Shown here: piece after piece, positions 21,405 to 35,705 of the stretch
Position numbering within the stretch: the first letter of the stretch is position 1
Layout: each line of letters starts with the position of its first letter
Source: Aporrectodea caliginosa
Lineage: Eukaryota; Annelida; Clitellata; Crassiclitellata; Lumbricidae
Direction of reading: 5' to 3'
DNA length: 64,000 nucleotides
Assembly: GCA_020284085.1 (NCBI GenBank)
Contig: JACEVL010000151.1
Location: 419,001 to 483,000 of the forward strand
The notes under the pieces: model-generated
What the model was told of the DNA's origin: nothing
The model's input: only the letters and a program-made list of their open reading frames with translations
Database searches by the model: none
Translations under genes and position numbers: made by a program

Positions 21405-22432
21405 TTTAAGTCGATATTTTCTAATTATTTTCTAAGTCATATTTTCTCATTATTTTCTAAGTCATAATTATTTTTTAATTATTTTCTAAGTCATATTTTC
21501 TAATTATTTTCTAAGTCATATTTTCTAATTATTTTCTAAGTCATATTTTCTAATTATTTTCTAAGTCATATTTTCTAATTATTTTCTAAGTCATATTTTC
21601 TAATTATTTTCTAAGTCATATTTTCTAATTATTTTCTAAGTCGATAGACTATTTTCTAAGTCGATAGATTATTCTCTAAGTCGATAGATTATTTTCTAAA
21701 TCGATAGATTATTTTCTAAGTCGATAGACTAATTTTCTGAGTCGATAGACTTATTTTCAAAGTCGATAGACTTATTTTCAAATTATTTTCTAAGTCATAT
21801 TTTCAAATTATTTTCTAAGTCATATTTTCTAATAATTTTCTAAGTCATATTTTCTAATTATTTTCTAAGTCATATTTTCTCATTATTTTCTAAGTCATAT
21901 TTTCTAATTATTTTCTAAGTGATATTTTCTAATTATTTTCTAAGTCTTATTTTCTAATTATTTTCTAAGTGATATTTTCTAATTATTTTCTAAGTCATAT
22001 TTTCTAATTATTTTCTAAGTCATATTTTCTAATTATTTTCTAAGTCATATTTTCTAATTATTTTCTAAGTCATATTTTCTAATTATTTTCTAAGTCGATA
22101 GACTATTTTCTAAGTCGATAGATTATTTCCTAAGTCGATAGATTATTTTCTAAGTCGATAGATTATTTTCTAAGTCGATAGACTTATTTTCTAAGGCGAT
22201 AGACTTATTTTCTAAGTCGATAGACTAATTTTCTGAGTCGATAGACTTATTTTCTAAGTCGATAGACTTATTTTCTAATTATTTTCTAAGTCATATTTTC
22301 TAATTATTTTCTAAGTCATATTTTCTAATTATTTTCTAAGTCATATTTTCTAATTATTTTCTAAGTCATATTTTCTAATTATGTTCTAAGTGATATTTTC
22401 TAATTATTTTCTAAGTCGATAGACTATTTTCC
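21405..22432. repeat. AT-rich satellite with alternating 25-bp and about 20-bp units
   Basis: Blocks of a 25-bp unit (TCTAATTATTTTCTAAGTCATATTT, shown here as TCTAATTATTTTC plus TAAGTCATATTT) at 21410-21640, 21785-22095 and 22275-22425 alternate with blocks of a roughly 20-bp unit (AAGTCGATAGATTATTTTCT) at 21640-21780 and 22095-22270. The shared TATTTTCTAAGTC core shows the two units are related. Confidence 0.9.
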
Positions 22433-22915
22433 ACGCTCAAATCTCATCTGTCACCAATTCAATCGGTGCTAAATGCAGCTTCTCGTCTGATTGCCCGCCT
22501 TCCTCGCTTCTCACATATTTGTCAATATTCTTGATTGAGCACTTACACTGTCACTGGCTTCCGATCAATGCCCGTATTCCGTTTAAAGTTCTTTCCCTTA
22601 CTTCCGGTGCGTTTTGGATCAGGCTTTACGCTATCTTTATGGTCATTTCCACTTTCGGCTGCCTCTGATCGCCCTCTCTGTTCTTTAGACCGACATGACC
22701 TCTTAGTAACTCTGAATGCTATTACGTCTGTTGTCTCTTTGCTCTGTAACAATCTCCCACTATGACTCACTCTACATGTATGATCTAACGGGTGGTACTT
22801 CTGTCTCTGCCAATACTCTTAAGACTTTTCTCGCGGGACTTTCGCACGGGAAGCGCCTCTGATTAGGTCATACTGTGAGAGGCGCTTTAGAAATCCGAAA
22901 ATACATTACAATACA
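22433..22915 (+). mobile_element. LINE 3' fragment (second copy)
   Basis: Closely related to 19830-20385 at the DNA level (GCTTCTCGTCTGATTGCCCG; CTTTCGGCTGCCTCTGATCG), with more frame breaks. It ends in AAGCGCCTCTGATTAGGTC...GTGAGAGGCGCTTTAG and an ACATTACAATACAATA tail. Confidence 0.75.
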
Positions 22916-24668
22916 ATATAATTTAAGGACCCGTGTACGAATTGTGTTATAGTAGATTTTTCTTTATTTAGCGAATCTTGTGGCTTGACGTCCACCCTAC
23001 AATAATATTATTATAGTAGCTTGGAAAGTAACTTAATCTTAGCACCTCCCATTCAGGTTAAATAAATCTGTACAAACAGTTTTAAAGGTGTTTAAGTGGA
23101 GCATGCATCATCCAAGTTGGGGAAACTATTATATTAACAAACGAATATATTGTAATAAATGTAAATTTAGGCGTTTTTATTTCGAATCTATGACCTCGAC
23201 ATTGCTCATTTCTGAATGAAATGATCCACTGAGATCCTTAACCAACGCTGCCCTTTTGAATGGATGCCACGTCATTTAAAGTCCTTGTGTACGGACCGTG
23301 CTAGATAGAGATCATAATCTATGATTTAAGACACAAGGCATCCTCGTTTACAGTGGTTAAACGGGATGTAATCGCAATCGTAAACTTCATATTTGTAAGG
23401 CTATACTTTTAAGCTAAGCGCAGGGCAACAGCTTATCCACGAGGGTTGCGTCGTATCAGAGGGGTTGACCAACACTGCAATAGAAAACATAGAATTGTTT
23501 CACAGGGTAGACTTTGCAATTGACAGGTTAGGTCGACGTCAACGACCACGGCAGCCTTAAGATTCAGTTAATCATTTAGATCTACTAATAATGTGCCATC
23601 TGCTTAGACACCTTAAATAGCTTTCCAATGGATAAATATATTCGAAATTTCTTTCAAACAGTAACTGACAACTCTTGTCTTCAAGTGTTAAGTAATAATT
23701 ATGTAATGTAACGTTGACCTATGTAATGTAATGTCGACGTCAATGGCCATCGCAGACATAAGATGTCGTTAAGCTTATGAAATAATAGCGGTAGCTTGAT
23801 CATCATGCCTATACCAGTAAAAGATTAATTAATATTTACAATAATATACTGAAAAGATCGATTTACACAATTTGACAGTAATAATACTAATTTTGTAGTT
23901 TATTACGATGTTTTACGTTTTTATATATTTAGTTTGACGCCAGTAGTATTCTGGAGTTACTTCTCCTTTAACTTAATTTCCAATTTCATGATTCCAGTGA
24001 TATAAAAGCAGAGGAGCTCGAATTTATTTGTTGAATGAATCGAAGAAAAAGGTGTTGACCGAAACGGACGACCTAATGTGCCTTTAAGAAAAAACAACAC
24101 TTGGATTAAGCCAACTGAACGAGGATTTAGAGTATTTTATTATAGATTGGGAAATAATAGTAATAATTCACCAAAGGATGAAGAGATCAAGACTCTTAAT
24201 CTTTGGATTCAGTCACAAGTAATGGATTAAGCCACTCAATGGAGTTTGCCACTAGAAATACATTCAACCAACAGATTAAGTCACTTGAAAGTTCTTAAAA
24301 TTCCCGGTTGCAGTTAACAATTAAACGCAGAATAAATTAAGTTAATTAAATTTAATTCTGCAGAATTACCACAGCAGCTCAGGGCATTCTAAAGGCAACA
24401 TTAACAACTGCACAATTGTTATGTAAATGCAACGTCATGCAACGAAGACTGCACTTTAAAATAATGTGTTATTTTTATTCAGTAAGTTCAATACCGCCAA
24501 TGTCTAATACAAAAAGCATAAACCTATATGACCAAAAAGATAGTAACCTAGACGAACTAAACTATTGTGAGCAACTTGCGTCGCCATTTAACACTGTGCA
24601 ATTGCAATTGTAAATACGACGATTTCTATGGCATCTTAGGTAGCAGGATTACTTATTGGATGCTTTAC
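22916..24668. repeat. dispersed-repeat mosaic
   Basis: R3 at 23130-23480, R2 at about 23040-23100 (- orientation) and 23520-23780 (+). The 23680-23760 stretch is the uninterrupted relative of the mariner-like insertion site. 24600-24665 (GGCATCTTAGGTAGC, then TTGGATGCTTTAC) is the empty relative of the hAT insertion at 43597. No genes. Confidence 0.55.
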
Positions 24669-24669
24669 A

Positions 24670-24900
24670 GGGTATCCGGACGATTGGTCAATAGGACGAT
24701 CGGTCATACGGACGATTAGTCATAGGGCGATGTTTGGTCATAGGTCATATGGGTCATAGGGCCTGTCGGTCATAGGTCATAAATCATAGGGCCACTAGGT
24801 CATACCTATGGGTCATAGGGCCTTTCGGTCATAGGTCATATGGGTCATAGGGCCTGTCGGTCATAGGTCCTATCGGCGATGGGACTATCGATGGCTATCG
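24670..24900. repeat. GGTCATA-type tandem repeat
   Basis: A degenerate array built on GGTCATAGG and GGTCATAGGGCC, with about ten AGGTCA or GGGTCA hexamers. Two identical 15-bp pairs, AGGTCATATGGGTCA, lie at 24742-24756 and 24833-24847. Confidence 0.8.
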
Positions 24901-26288
24901 AAGGCTAAAACAGATAAGTTTTTTTTAAACATGAAAACCATTTACTGGAACATCAACAGATTTTTCACTACTTGAATGAAACATGAGACAAGGCACGTAG
25001 ATATGTGAGAATGTCGGTTTTCCCGTATGTTCCCACTGCTCGCACGACACGATCTTTCAGTATGCGATACCGCTTGAGAGCGGCTGTGCGTCAGGTTTCT
25101 TTCCGGTGTGTAAGTTCTCTTCATCGGGTATGTTCAACGAAACATTGCCCGATTTCGACGAACTTGATGTGTCAAGAGATCGCTTTCGTTTATTCTTTCC
25201 CATGTCCAATTTATTTGTTTAATTGCGTAAAAATAATAATTCAGATATTTTCCCGCCAGAATGATGCGAAAACAAACCGAAACAGTATCTTAACCACAAC
25301 TTCAATCAAGTCAAAAACTGTCGATTATCCCTTGGTATTTTGTAGGCCTATTTCTGATTATTTACTTGCAGAAAAAGTCATTCGATAGATATAATTCCAT
25401 AGAATCCGTAAATTTTCCTTAAAACCCGTAAGTTTTCATTTTAAAAACGATGTAACGGTATTCGACAACCGCGTCCTCTAGCGACTTCTACACCGAATCA
25501 ACATAATCGAATCGACATAATTATTCAGTTGACTTATATATTACGCTCACCCGTTTAAAAGGTGTTTAAATAGAATATTAAATTTTCCAATGTAACATGC
25601 TGTAAAGAAAAACTGCTATATTAACAAGTGATTATGGTAAATGTTAGTATAAACTTTTTTCTATAGTGACCGTGTGGCCTCGACTCTCATCATTTTTCGA
25701 ATTAAACGATCTGGTGAGAAACTTCAAACTGTCGCCCCTTTGAATGGATGCCACACCGTTTGAGGTCCATGTGAGGCAGAGATTATAATCTCTGAATTAA
25801 GACATCATCATCGGTATGCGAACTCCGGCATCTTCATGCGCAGTGGCTAACGGGACGTAATCGTAATCGTAATCTCAAAATATCTAAGACGATACGCTAA
25901 AACTAAGCGCCGGGCACCAGCTTATTCACGAGTGCTGCGTCGCATCAGAGAACGTTGTCCAGTGAAGTCCAGACGACAGGGAGACCAGATAAATGAGGGA
26001 GATGAGCAGCTAAGGCAGATGTCGTTAAGGACGAGAAGCTTTGAAGGCAGAGGATCTGATGGTATACCCACAAGATGTCGCCAAACGGTGGATAATGGTC
26101 TTACTATAACGAAACCGGATTCAAATTAGATACCTTTAAATCGTTTCTATACGGCATTATATGTACTCAACGTAAACCTTGCAGAGCATATTCTTTGAGT
26201 TGTATAACCATGTCTGATACAAAGGAACAGAGATGTTCAAAATAATTGCTGTTAACGTCAACGGCATTTATTGCCAGAAGGTGTCTTT
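24901..26288. repeat. unassigned sequence then R2/R3 repeats
   Basis: 24900-25480 has no recognised content; short open stretches there show no splice-consistent coding pattern. 25540-25980 is R2 plus R3, closely parallel to 4385-4860. 26040-26170 is the sequence that the RTE insertion boundary near 4930 matches. Confidence 0.5.
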
Positions 26289-26696
26289 AAATCCATCCAT
26301 CCATCCATCCATCCATCCATCCATCCATCCATCCATCCATCCATCCATCCATCCATCCATCCATCCATCCATCCATCCATCCATCCATCCATCCATCCAT
26401 CCATCCATCCATCCATCCATCCATCCATCCATCCATCTATCCATCCATCCATCCATCCATCCATCCATCCATCTATCCATCCATCTATCATCATCCATCC
26501 ATCCATCCATCCATCCATCCATCCATCCATCCATCCATCCATCCATCCATCCATCCATCCATCCATCCATCCATCCATCCATCCATCCATCCATCCATCC
26601 ATCCATCCATCCATCCATCCATCCATCCATCCATCCATCCATCCATCCATCCATCCATCCATCCATCCATCCATCCATCCATCCATCCATCCATCG
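26289..26696. repeat. (ATCC)n microsatellite, about 400 bp
   Basis: Almost perfect tetranucleotide with a few CTATCC units and one CATCATCC interruption near 26483-26500. The His/Pro/Ser/Ile and Met/Asp/Gly/Trp frames are translations of this repeat. Confidence 0.97.
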
Positions 26697-29288
26697 CTAT
26701 GGAAGAGCTGTATAAAGCCAAAACATGTTGTGTCTACGAAAAAGCCTTTGTTGTCATAAGATGTCGTTGACCTCTTGAATCCAATCAACTTTAACCTTCT
26801 CCGCCACTACTGCCAGTCTCAAGCCTCGATGAAAGAGGAGGGCAAAGATAATCATACGAGTTATGATGCACCATTCTTCGACTAAACATGACTAACCCAC
26901 CAACCGCCTTGTCATTCGATAGATGTAATCAATCTCTCACTTATAATAACAAGTTTAGAATCCTCTTACACACCTTTAAATCGATATGAAACGAAATTAC
27001 TTAATATAAGAGCTTACTTATATAAGAGCTGTAATATGCCAAAACTAATCTTTGTCGGCGGAAACGGCCTATGTTGTCATAAGCTGCCGTTAAACTGTGG
27101 ACACATACTTAATCTGGATTCTTGTTATTCGCAGCAGGTAGCAGTGCTCAAGGGAGTGAGGTATCAAGAGCAAAGGAACAGTAGAGGGAAGATAGTTTTA
27201 TCAAGATGAACAGAAACTCAGTGATAAAGTTTAAATGCGTCAACGACGTTTTAGTTAGACTCTTGGTTTGCAATACAATCCTACAGATGCTGCCAGAAAA
27301 GTCGGAAGAAAGATGCTTAAGATATCGAAATAAATGCGATTTATTCACCACGAAGGTAGAAATTACAAAAGCTAAACAAATTAATTACTGATAGACACAA
27401 AACTGGCATACATAGGATGATCACTGCTCTGATCTAAGGTCACTTTATCAATACCATGATACGGGTACTCATCACAAAGTCATAAGAGTTCAATTAGCTG
27501 CATCCTTTGCCACAAATACTGAGGACACTGTTATTACAATGCAATACATTTATGACTTCCATACAACAATCGACCAAATGATGAAAACCTAGAATAATAA
27601 TATACAGACGGAATCGCAGCTTAAATGCAGGAGTAAAATGAATGGCAAAATTAAGATCAGCTGCAATGATTGGTGGCCAAAAGGTGTCGCTAAACGGTGA
27701 GTGTAAAAACCAGTGTCTACTTAGATACCTTTAAATCGCTTCTAAACAGCGCTATATATTTGACATTTTCCTTCTATCGCAACAACTAGTGAACACAGCG
27801 CCGTTTACAAGCGATATAAATGAGATATAATTATTATTATAGTAAGCCAAATATGAAATTTCTGTGAACGGCCTTTGTTGCCATAAGATTTCGTTAATTT
27901 TTTTAATTCTAATTCAATTGTTGCCGTGTGATCTTTACCTAGTTAATAAGTAGGGTCGATATTGACCACCATGGCAACTTCGTAACTACTGCCAGTCTCA
28001 AGCTTGTATGAAAGAGGAGGGCAACGGAAGCCATCTTGGTTATGATGCAGCATCCTTAAAGAGCCGCTGACTAACCCACCAACCGCCATGGCAGCGAAAA
28101 GACGTCGTCAACCAATTTATTATAATAACAGTCTGCTTACACACCTTTAAATCGCTTTTAAACGACGCTACATAATCTGGTTTTTCTTAACCGCAACCGT
28201 TACATCCATCTCATAAAGTTGACGGGTCGTAAGCAAAGGAACAAAGATGAAGAAAGTTTTATCAAAATGAATCGTCAGCTGCCTTTAATGTAATAAGGCG
28301 ACGTTAAACCTTGGAATAATAATAAAAATATATATATTCAAAATTTCCGCTGAATTTTGTCAAGTGCTAAGTAATTATGTAATGTAAGGTAGACGTCAAC
28401 GGTTGTGACAGCCGACAGACGTCGTCAAATCTTTGGAATAATGGCGGTAGCTTGGACAACATGTGCGTACAAGTGAAAGATTAAATATTTATGGATTCGA
28501 TTAAGACAAAACAACTATTTACAATAATAAACTGAAAATATCTATTTACAGCATTATACTAGTTAGACTGTAGTATTAGTTTTGAAATATATGTATTTTT
28601 AAAAGGTTTTTAATAGAAATCTCATTTTTATATAATTGACATTAATATTTTAATATCTTAGAAAGGTCTTTTTACATTTAAATAGAAGGTATTGAATAGT
28701 CTCCTGACCTATAAGGTTTCACATAATATTACATGGACAACTGTGAGTTGATTCCTTTAATGTAATCTATTAGGCTTCATTAGGCTTTGGTTGATCATAT
28801 AGTCGCTGTTTATCCAAACTGTGTTATGACCGTCGCCATCCTTCTTGTCCATGCTTGGGACTGGCACTGCCAGAGTACGAACAGTGGCGGAGTAATTCAT
28901 TGCGCTAGTAAAATAATGATGACTTTATTCTGGAGATTGATTCATTACGTAGTAGTTTCAGTTTAACAACACTGCGTGATAACAATTAACAAAGACCATT
29001 TGCGTCGCCCTCCTCCTTTGCTCAGGCTTGGGACTTGCACTGTCAGACTGCAAACAGTAATATAGAGGTTTTCTTATAGCGACCTTGTTCATTTTCAATG
29101 AATTGATCAGGTGAGATACGTCATCACCGCTGACCGTTTGATTGGTCAGGCCATTTTTGCCCGATAGCATTGATAACAGTACGAGATAGTTCGAGCCCCT
29201 ATAGTTAAGCGCCGTGTATTTTCTCTTTAGTAGTTATTTATGTCTTCGACATCTTGTGAATTGGCAGCGGTTGCATGGCCGTTGACGA

Positions 29289-29290
<2 letters not shown>
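26697..29290. repeat. dispersed-repeat mosaic, including duplicated blocks X and Y
   Basis: R1 at 26800-26915, 27985-28090, 28810-28905 (-) and 28955-29060 (-). R2 blocks with the 13-bp spacing lie at 27725-27765 and 28140-28180. 27795-28958 (block X) is duplicated at 55535-57488; 28885-29940 (block Y) is duplicated at 51487-52425. No genes. Confidence 0.6.

Positions 29291-29326
<36 letters not shown>
29287..29326. repeat. (ATT)n microsatellite
   Basis: About 40 bp of ATT, in a segment absent from the duplicate near 51.81 kb. Confidence 0.9.
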
Positions 29327-29327
<1 letters not shown>

Positions 29328-32300
29328 TACCAGTACAATATTATAGTTAATTTTTCTTTAGTTAGCGACATCTTGTGACAGCTACGGCCGTTGACGCCCA
29401 CCGTGCAACGCGTTAAAGAAGTTTAACACGTCGGTTTTCCTGAGGGCGAGAATATATTACATCTGCAGAAACCGTTTTAAAGGTGTTTACGCAGAGCATT
29501 GCATAATTCAATGTGTCACCCTACAACTGGACAACTGTTCTATTTACAAACGATAAATAGTAAATTTAAATATACACGTTTCCTGTAGCCACAGAATGGC
29601 CTCAACCCTGTTTATTTTTCAATGAATTGAACGGGTGAGATCCTTCAACGCTGTCCCTTTGAATGGTTACGACGCCATTTAAGGTTCTCCTATACAGACC
29701 GTGCTAGCCAGAGATCATAATCTCTGAATTAGGACACCATCCGTAGGCTATGCGAACCGGTAACTCACTCGGAGAGGCGCATTGGACGTAATCACAATCA
29801 TAAACTACAAATTTGTAAAGCGCTGCACTGAAGCTAAGTGCTTATTCAGAGCGCTGTGTCGTATCAGAGGGGTTGTCCAGAGAGTGCTGTCCAGTGGAGG
29901 GTGGGTGGGTGGGTGGAATTAGACCACAATGCACCAGAGGGTAACCGGTCACCCTAGCCGTTGTTGGCTGCATAACCTGTGACGAATGAGGGTACGATAA
30001 GCTAGGGTCGACGTCAAATACCCGGGCTAAAGTTGCAAAATATTGATTAGAAGTAATATTTATTTGGCGATGATTAGACACCTTAAGTTGCGTAATTTAT
30101 AATCTATATATAACTGGGGTCACAGCTAAAAACAATACTGAACGGCAACCTGGTAAGATTAAGTAGCTTTTCACTTGGAATATAATATTCAAAATTTCCG
30201 TTAAAGCAGAAACTCTTAGAAACTTTCAACCAGGTTGTACTATTCCAAACGAACTGTGAGTACTGTTAAAAAATAATTTATGCGAACGTCAACGACCTTT
30301 TCGCCATTAAGATGTTAAACTCTGCATCCATCCATGCAGCAACTGATAACTTTATTTATTATTATTATTAAATAAATTTATAACGCGCGCAAGGTCACAC
30401 CGAAAATTTAATGTGAATCTGAGGTGCGGATAGCCAGCCGCCAGGTGAAGATGCACTTAGATTTCCAAATCATTGAAACCCAAGGAGAAATAGTGAGTTT
30501 TGAGTTAATACAATTAATTAAATTAAACGGATTAAACTTTATTTGAGTAATAAGTAAAGTTAGGTCGACGTCAACGGCCATGACAGCCTTGAGATGTCGT
30601 TAAACTTTGGAATAATATCTGTAGCTTGGACAAAACGCGCGTATAATAGGGTAAAAGAGTAATTGAATATTTACACATTTGACTAAGATAATACAATAAT
30701 AAACAGAAATCAACCAAATTTGACCTTTAGTTATCAGACTAATTATCCTATTTGTTATGGTTAGAAATATATTTATTTTTAAAGGGATTTTGAAAAAAGT
30801 TTCAATTTATGTAATTGACATTTATTTCTTATATTTTAATTTAAAATACCTTCTATCAAACGTTGAGGTAGGAAGTGATGAATAGTCTTCCTGACCTCAC
30901 GCTATAGGCTATGGTGATTTCTCGTTTACTGTTTAACGACCACTGTGTGGTAACAAAGACCATTAGCGTCGCCCTCCTCCTTTATCCAGTGGCGGAGTTT
31001 GGGCTATGGTGATTTTATAATAGCTGGGTTTTATTCTTTAGGATTCTGTGATTCAATATCTATATAACTTTATCTATAGTATAGCATTTTAAAGGTGTCT
31101 AACCAGGGCGCTCTACCGTCATCCAACCCTATATGGCATTTATTTTTTGACAACATTATAAAGGTATGCTATGCCATAGGGACACATACAGATAGAGCCA
31201 AAGACACAGGTACAGACAGAGAAAGAGAAAGAAAGAGAGAGTTGTCAACAATCCAGGCAACTATATTGCTGTATTGCAAGCTAAAAACTTCGTTTTCCTC
31301 GGAGTACCTCGCAATGGAAGCGCTTCTGAAAGGTTAATGCTATGAGAATCGCTTTATAAAATGATCGAATCCAACTACAATACAATTTGTAACTACACAA
31401 TTGTTATGTAAATAATTATAACGCAATGCAATGAAGATAATCCCGAAAATGTGAATGGTTATGGAGCAACTTCTATAGCGCCAGTGTATAATGGAGAAGG
31501 CATCAACCGATGGCGTTAAATGTAATGTAACCTAGATGAAAACTAATTCAAAATATTTTAAACAACTTGTGTAGACATTTAAGGAAACTTTCTTCACGCC
31601 TCAGATTTTCACTCCATACCGGGGGTATGTATAATATCCAGATACTTGTCTACATATAAATGGCTAACACAACAAGTATTTCATCAATGCACCGGAGCTT
31701 TGTAACTGCCTCTGTCTAGAAAATATTTTAAAGTGTAAATGTAGACATTTTCCTATAGTGCCCGTATTTATAGCCTCGACCCTTTTCAATTATTATTATT
31801 CAATGTATTGACCGGTTAAGAAGATCTTTCACCACCGATGCCCATTTGAATGAATGCCACGCCATTTACTGTCCCAGTGTATACCATGGGACCTCTGCTA
31901 TTGTAGATTTGTCTTTCTTTAATGACGTCTTGTTGCTGTCATCACCGTTGACGCCGACCTCATTGTACACCACTATAGCATGATTCTCGTTGTATTAATG
32001 GCAAATTTTCGCCGTTGATGAACATATTGCATCGATACTAGCCGTTATAAAGGTGTTTAAACAGAGTATTGCATTAACCAATGTGCCATCCAATAAATGG
32101 ACATTTGTTCTATTAGAAAGCGATTATAATTATGGTAAGTGTAAGTATCCATGTTTTCTATAGCGACCGTATGGTCCAACCGCTGCCCGTTTGAATTCCT
32201 TCATTTAAGGTCGGCGTTTAAAGACCGTGCTAGAGCGATCGTATGGATTCGACCCTACTCAATTATCAATGAATTCCTCGAGTGAGATCCTTCACCATCG

Positions 32301-35300
32301 CTGTCCGTGTGAATAGACGCCACGCTATATAAGCTCGACCGTATGGCTTCGACCCTATGCATGCTTCAATGAACAGTTTAATGACACTGTGTGATTACAA
32401 ATATGAACAGTGTCGCCCTCCTCATTCAACCAGGCTAATGACTGGCACTATGGCACGGAAGTGCAGTGGCGGAGTTGTCGCGTCAGGACCGAGTTATAGT
32501 CGACTTTTTCTTTCCTTAAATGTCGAGGGAAAGATGCTGAGGATATCTGGAATGTAGCAAAGAAAACGTAGCAATCTTTCATCAGGAATACGTTTACCAT
32601 CGGAATTGACAGAATCGCTTACAAAGCGCAAAGGTTAGGTCGACGTCAACGGCTATTGCAGCCTCAGGAGGCAGTTAATCATTGAAATATACTAATAATA
32701 TTCGATCTACTTAGACACCTTAAATAGCCTATCAACGACTCTATTATAGTATAAAAAAAATAATTTTCAAGCTGTATATAAAATTAGAGCTGTAATATGC
32801 CAAAACTAATCTTTGTCGGCGGCAACGGCCTATGTTGTCATAAGCTGCCGTTAAACTGTGGACACACACTCAGCTGTATAATGAGCTGTAATATGCCCCA
32901 AACTAATCTTTGTCGGCGGCAACGGCCTATGTTGTCATAAGCTGCCGTTAAACTGAGGATCCTATCCTATCAAGCTGTATGACTAGCTCTATTCCGTTGC
33001 TAATGGTTTTTGTTACCACATAGTGGTCGTCAATAGTAAACAAGCAAGAAAGTATTGCATTAGGTCAATATTCTCAGTCACTAAGTCGCCTATTAAATTT
33101 GAATGTTGTGTGAACTGCAACATTCCAAAACATTTCTGTCGACGTAAGCGCCTCTGAATCTCTGAGTGACGCTATACAAATGCTCAATTCAATTGTCATT
33201 CGCTCTACATTAAAATGTGTCAGCGCTCTTATGTCGGCGCATTTATGTCGGGCGCTCTTTTCACGATATCCGTATGTTGCAATAGAAAACAATTTTTTTA
33301 CCCTGGGACGACGTTTCACCTTGAAACTGTCAGAATCGTCTCGATCCATTACGAAACGTCAATGTTAGGTCGACGTCAATGGCCATAGCAGCCGAAAGTT
33401 GTCGTGAATCATCTAGTCTAAATCTCCTAGCAATTGTGCGATCTGCATAGACACCTTAATTAGCTTTTCACCGATTCTATATAAAATAAAATTTCCGTTC
33501 AAAGATTAACTCAACGCCACATTGAATTCTTGCGTAACAATGATGCAATGTAAGGTCGACGTGACCGGCCATGGGAGCCATAATTTGAGGTTAAACATTG
33601 GAACGATATCGGTAACTTAAACAACGTGCTAGTATCAGTGAAAGACTAATTCAATATACATATACACAGATTTGACTAATAAGAGATCCTTAATAGAATA
33701 ATGACAATAGTGACAATTTATAATAGTGACAATTTATATGGCGCCGTAACGCGGCCATTCCGCTACAAGGGCGCCTCATACAATTAGCAAGCGAGATAAG
33801 CCTTAGAAAATAAATATGTTTTAAGCTGAGATTTTCAGGAGTCTACTGAGTTGGCCAATCTGATAGTGGGTGGAAGACTGTTCCAGCATCTAGGTCCGGC
33901 GGCCGAGAAGGCGCGATTGCCGAAGCGCGTCCTCATCCTGCGTACGCGTAGGTCGGTCCTCTTATGCGATCTAAGACGCAGTCCAGACGCAGAGGAATGA
34001 GTTTCTCTGCAATAGCACGCAAATATTCAGGCGCTGCTGAGAAATAATCAGAAAACGCCAGGGAAAGTGATTGGGTCATATAATGAGGGGAGATTCTGTT
34101 CTTCAGTTTCCTCTATCCATCCGTCATCATACAGTCCAGAAGCATCCGCCTATAGGTCTTCCTCTCATCCTCTTTCCCACCACTCTTCCCTTCATGATAG
34201 TTCTCTGCAGAGAATCCCCCCTCTCAGTGTGTGACCAATCCACTTCCTCTGTACGAAATAGAATACGATAAAACTAATGACTAAATGTCAAGTTCTGCTT
34301 CCACACCTTTTATAGAGTCTTATCGTCGCTATATATCCGTAAATTTCGTTAATATTTCTAATTTTCTCAACTTCTTGGGTCTTTTGTAATGCCATACACA
34401 CGGCTTCAGAAAGGAGGAGGGCAACGCTAACCGTCTTTGGTTATGACACAGTGTCGTTAAGCAGCAGTTAAACAACCCAGCGCTATAATAGCTGTGTAAT
34501 ATCACTTCCCTATTGTTAAAAACTGCATTATGCCAAAATAATTTCTTTCAACGTTAACAACTGTTGTTACCATAAGATATCGTTAAACTCCATCCATCTA
34601 GTCGCATCATGAAAATACAAACGTAAACGCGAAACGTAAATGCAGATGTAAATATAATTGCATAAATGTAACTAACGTGGATGGATGCAGAGTTTAATTT
34701 AACGACATCTTGTGGCAATAATTATTCTGAACAGTTCTCACATTTCCTATGGCTTATATTATTAAGTCAAAATGTTCCATTAATCTAACCAATTGCTCAA
34801 CGTATTTATATAGCATCGCATAGCCACGTTTTGAAGGTGTCTAAATGAATGGATCGATCCGGAGTTTAACGACATCTTTTGGAAACAAAAGATATTGACG
34901 TCGAGAGCGATTATTTTGACGTAATACAGCTTTTCTTTTAGGTGATTGGTTGGTTAGTTGCCGTTCAACAACACTGTATCATAACAAAGATGATTACCGT
35001 CAATATATAGGCCTACTGCGCCACATGTCACACATCTCAAAAGCCTTCTGATAAACCTTCCAATGATGGTCCATGTCGCTGATCCATACGAAACCATCCT
35101 TCGAAATTCAACTAAAAAGATGGCAATCCATCTCAACTGTATTAAATAATGATTAATGTTGGAATCATTAGTTTCCATTGTTTAACAACATCTTACGGCT
35201 GCCAGGGCCGTTCACGTCGACCTACGGACCAGCGTGTAACGAATATAAATGACACGAAAAATCGAGTACATATATATATATGCACCGGTTGCAAGATATT

Positions 35301-35394
35301 TAAAGGTGTGTAAGATGATCTTTGAATAATTTGTAGAATCCAACGTTTATCTTACGTGTTAGCGAGATGCTACAAATAGTGCGGATGGAAGGAG
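29327..35394. repeat. gene-free dispersed-repeat mosaic
   Basis: R3 at about 29570-29900, 31740-31870 and 32160-32340; R2 blocks in both orientations; R1 at 30925-31000 (-), 32370-32470 (-) and 34395-34475 (+). LINE 3' hairpins without bodies lie at 31315-31365 and 33145-33180. A tandem duplication of an R2 variant (GAGCTGTAATATGCC to GCTGCCGTTAAACTG) is at 32785-32958, with single copies near 27.03 and 36.95 kb and an inverted one near 46.05 kb. 33830-33985 and 34060-34260 are LINE-like remnants. No host exon recognised. Confidence 0.55.
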
Positions 35395-35399
35395 AGTTT

Positions 35400-35412
35400 A
35401 ATGATCATAATC

Positions 35413-35489
<77 letters not shown>

Positions 35490-35512
35490 CATCATCATCC
35501 TCATCATCATCC

Positions 35513-35606
<94 letters not shown>

Positions 35607-35611
35607 CATCC

Positions 35612-35705
<94 letters not shown>

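Noticed and set aside
21405..22432. CRISPR-like array (regular short repeats)
   Set aside because: There are no unique spacers; units are tandem and the genome is eukaryotic.
24941..25390. A 127-residue + frame (25005-25388) as a small gene
   Set aside because: No domain, splice or regulatory support, and it lies in an AT-rich spacer; recorded as unassigned only.
26233..26788. Long frames of His-Pro-Ser-Ile and Met-Asp-Gly-Trp repeats
   Set aside because: They are translations of the ATCC microsatellite and occur in several frames at once.
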